NCBI RefSeq assembly: GCF_019703515.2
Contig: NC_059372.1
Span: forward strand, 17,326,492 to 17,390,491
Reading direction: 5' to 3'
Source of the DNA: Myxocyprinus asiaticus
Taxonomy: Eukaryota > Chordata > Actinopteri > Cypriniformes > Catostomidae
DNA length: 64,000 nucleotides
A program made the position numbers and the translations under genes. Every line of letters starts with the position of its first letter. Positions within the stretch are counted from its first letter, which is position 1. Positions 62,337 to 64,000 of the stretch are shown one piece after another. The notes under the pieces were generated by a model. That model was given only the letters and a program-made list of their open reading frames with translations, was not told the origin of the DNA and did not search any database.

Positions 62337-63553
62337 TGAGCCAAAACAGTATGACCACTTGCCTAATATGCTGTTGGTCCACCGTGTGCAGCCAAAACAG
62401 TGCCGACCCGCTGAGGCAGGGACTCTGCAAGACCCCTGAAGTTGTCCTGTTGTATCTGTCACCAAGACATAGAAGCAGATCCTTCAAGTCCTGTAAGATT
62501 CGAGGTGGAGCCGCTGTGGATCAAACTTGTTGGTCCAGCTTATGCCACAGATGCTAATTGGAATTGATATCTGGGGAATTTGGAGGCCAGGGCAACTCCT
62601 TGAATTCTTCATCATGTTCCTCAAACCATTCCAGAACAATGTGTGCAGTGTTGCCGGGGCGTGTTATCCTGCTAAAAGAGGCCACTGCCATCAATGAGTA
62701 CCATTGCCATGAAGGGGTGTACCTGGTCTGCAACGATGTTTAGGGAGGTGGCATGTGTCAAATTTACGTCCACATGAATGGCTGGACCCAGGGTTTCCCA
62801 GCAGAACATTGCTCAGAGCATCACACTCCCTCCACCGGCTTGTCATCTTCCCATAGTGCATCCTGGTGCCATCACTTTCCCAGATAAACGGTGCAAACGT
62901 ACACGGCTGTACACGTGATGTAAAAGAAAATGGGACTCATAGGACCAGGCGACCTTCTTCCACTGCTCCAAGGTCCAGTTCTGATGCTTGCGTGCCCATT
63001 GTAGGTGCTTTCGACGGTGGACAGGGGTCATCATGGGCACTCTGACCGGTCTGCGACTACGCAGCCCCATATGCAGCAGGGTGCAATTGCACTGTGTGTT
63101 GTGACACATACCTCCTGTAACCAACATTAACATTTTCTGTGACTTGTGCCACATGTCCGACCTTCTGTCGGATCTGACCAGACAGGATGGCCTTCATTGC
63201 CCTCGTGCATTGACGAGCCTTGGGTGCCCAACAACCTGTCGCCGGTTTGTGGTTTGTCCCTCCTCAGACCACTGTCGGTAGGTTCTCACCACTGCTGACC
63301 AGGAGCACCCCACAAGCCTTGCCGTTTCAGAGAAGCTCTGACCCAGTCATCTGGCCATAAAAACTTGGCGCTTGTCAAAGTCACTCATGACTTTACTCCT
63401 GCCCAGTTCTCCTGCAGTCAGCACGTTGACTACGAGATCTGATTGTTTGCTTACCATCTAATCAACCCAGACCTTGACATGTGGCCTTGTTAGGAGATGA
63501 TCAGCGTTATTCACTTAACCTGTGAGTGATCATAATGTTTTGGCTCATCAGTG
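62337..63553 (-). mobile_element. Tc1-like transposon (ends TGAGCCAAAACA), decayed
   Basis: Left TGAGCCAAAACAGTATGACC; right, inverted, CACTGATGAGCCAAAACATT next to TA (63554-63555). The left outermost bases are lost. Codes a broken Tc1 transposase on the minus strand. Confidence 0.9.
62420..63480 (-). pseudogene. Tc1-like transposase remnant
   Basis: The best piece (62843-63154) reads RRPVRVPMMTPVHRRKHLQW, then ARKHQNWTLEQWKKVAWSYE and SHFLLHHVYSRVRLHRL. In active relatives the first catalytic Asp lies in WSDES; here it reads WSYES, so the key residue is lost. Further on, about 62560-62640 minus, WPPNSPDINSN marks the region before the third acidic residue. Several frameshifts and stops. 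Confidence 0.82.
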
Positions 63554-63591
63554 TACTTATCCTTGTGTCATCCCAAATACATATGCTGTTA

Positions 63592-64000
63592 TTAGGCCTG
63601 TCGCAATTATTAAATAACCATCTGATCACGGTTATTTGATCTAACCGTGATTATTGTGCAATTTAAATTCCAGTCACATTTTAATGCCCAAATAAGGGAA
63701 TTAAGCGAATATACAGTATACAAATGCCATGAACTGCATGTTTGTGCGTCTTTCAGTTGAACTCTGACCATCACTGAGCCGCACCGCAGATGTCAACCAG
63801 AGCAGCTCCTGTCCACAAGGGCATGTGAAATGCTTCTCAAGCGCCCTGATACGTGCACTGTCAGCAGAGGCTCACGCCGAACTCCTGCAAAAATATAAAC
63901 TTTGATAATGAATGCAGTGTGCTCCGGTTTCACTTTAATTTAACGATCGTGTGATGGAAAATGTTTCTGGTCATATCGGGTTCATACACATAGTGTTAAT
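63592..64000. repeat. hAT-like left end running to the window edge
   Basis: TTAGGCCTGTCGCAATTATT with AAATAACC and its partial inverse GGTTATTTGATC resembles the end of a fish hAT family. The other end lies outside the window if it exists. Confidence 0.4.

Larger units (their letters stand above)
62302..63592. repeat. Older TTAAAGGG-type repeat split by a Tc1-like insertion
   Basis: AGGAATAGTTCACCCAAACA with AAAATTTTGTCA (62302-62336) and CTTATCCTTGTGTCATCCCA AATAC (63556-63580) are consecutive parts of the family's left arm, now 1.2 kb apart. Confidence 0.75.

Overview
The window is vertebrate nuclear DNA, almost certainly from a cyprinid-type ray-finned fish. Intron-exon structure is clear, with 26 constitutive and one candidate cassette coding exon of one gene, all with usable splice sites. 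The intergenic and intronic DNA is AT-rich and packed with fish-type DNA transposons: Tc1-like elements, many small hAT-like elements and long palindromic repeats starting TTAAAGGGATAGTTCACCC. There are no bacterial or viral genes, no CRISPR array, and no rRNA or tRNA gene that I can recognise.

Region 1 (12-about 23120, + strand) is the 3' portion of ube4b, the U-box ubiquitin ligase / E4 ubiquitin-chain elongation factor (vertebrate orthologue of yeast Ufd2). I could place the coding sequence exon by exon from the N-terminal Ser-rich segment to the stop codon at 22131-22133: 1234 residues in this window without the cassette exon, with reading frame kept across every junction. Only the first roughly 70 residues and the promoter lie upstream of the window. 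Three splicing peculiarities stand out: a GC-AG intron (1537-2140), a tandem NAGNAG acceptor (1060-1065) and an 81-nt in-frame acidic cassette exon (4114-4194) beside a long in-frame Pro/Ser exon (2141-2533). A canonical AATAAA lies at 23091.

Region 2 (about 23150-27256) is intergenic and holds stacked transposons. It contains a hAT-like element with a perfect 8-bp target duplication, then a palindromic element broken by two later insertions.

Region 3 (about 27270-64000, + strand) is the start of kif1b, a kinesin-3 motor. I infer a promoter with a TATATAA box and inverted CCAAT boxes, a non-coding first exon ending at 27766, and the ATG exon (30181-30325) coding for the first 35 residues of the motor domain. 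The remaining 33.7 kb appears to be a single, still open, second intron; I found no further kif1b exon. It holds two Tc1-like elements, at least six hAT-like or related non-autonomous elements, more palindromic repeats and several microsatellites.

The ube4b-kif1b head-to-tail order is the same as in other vertebrates (human 1p36.22), so the locus is ordinary. I see no new biological system. What merits a second look is the ube4b alternative-splicing signals and the dated nesting of transposons, especially next to the kif1b promoter.
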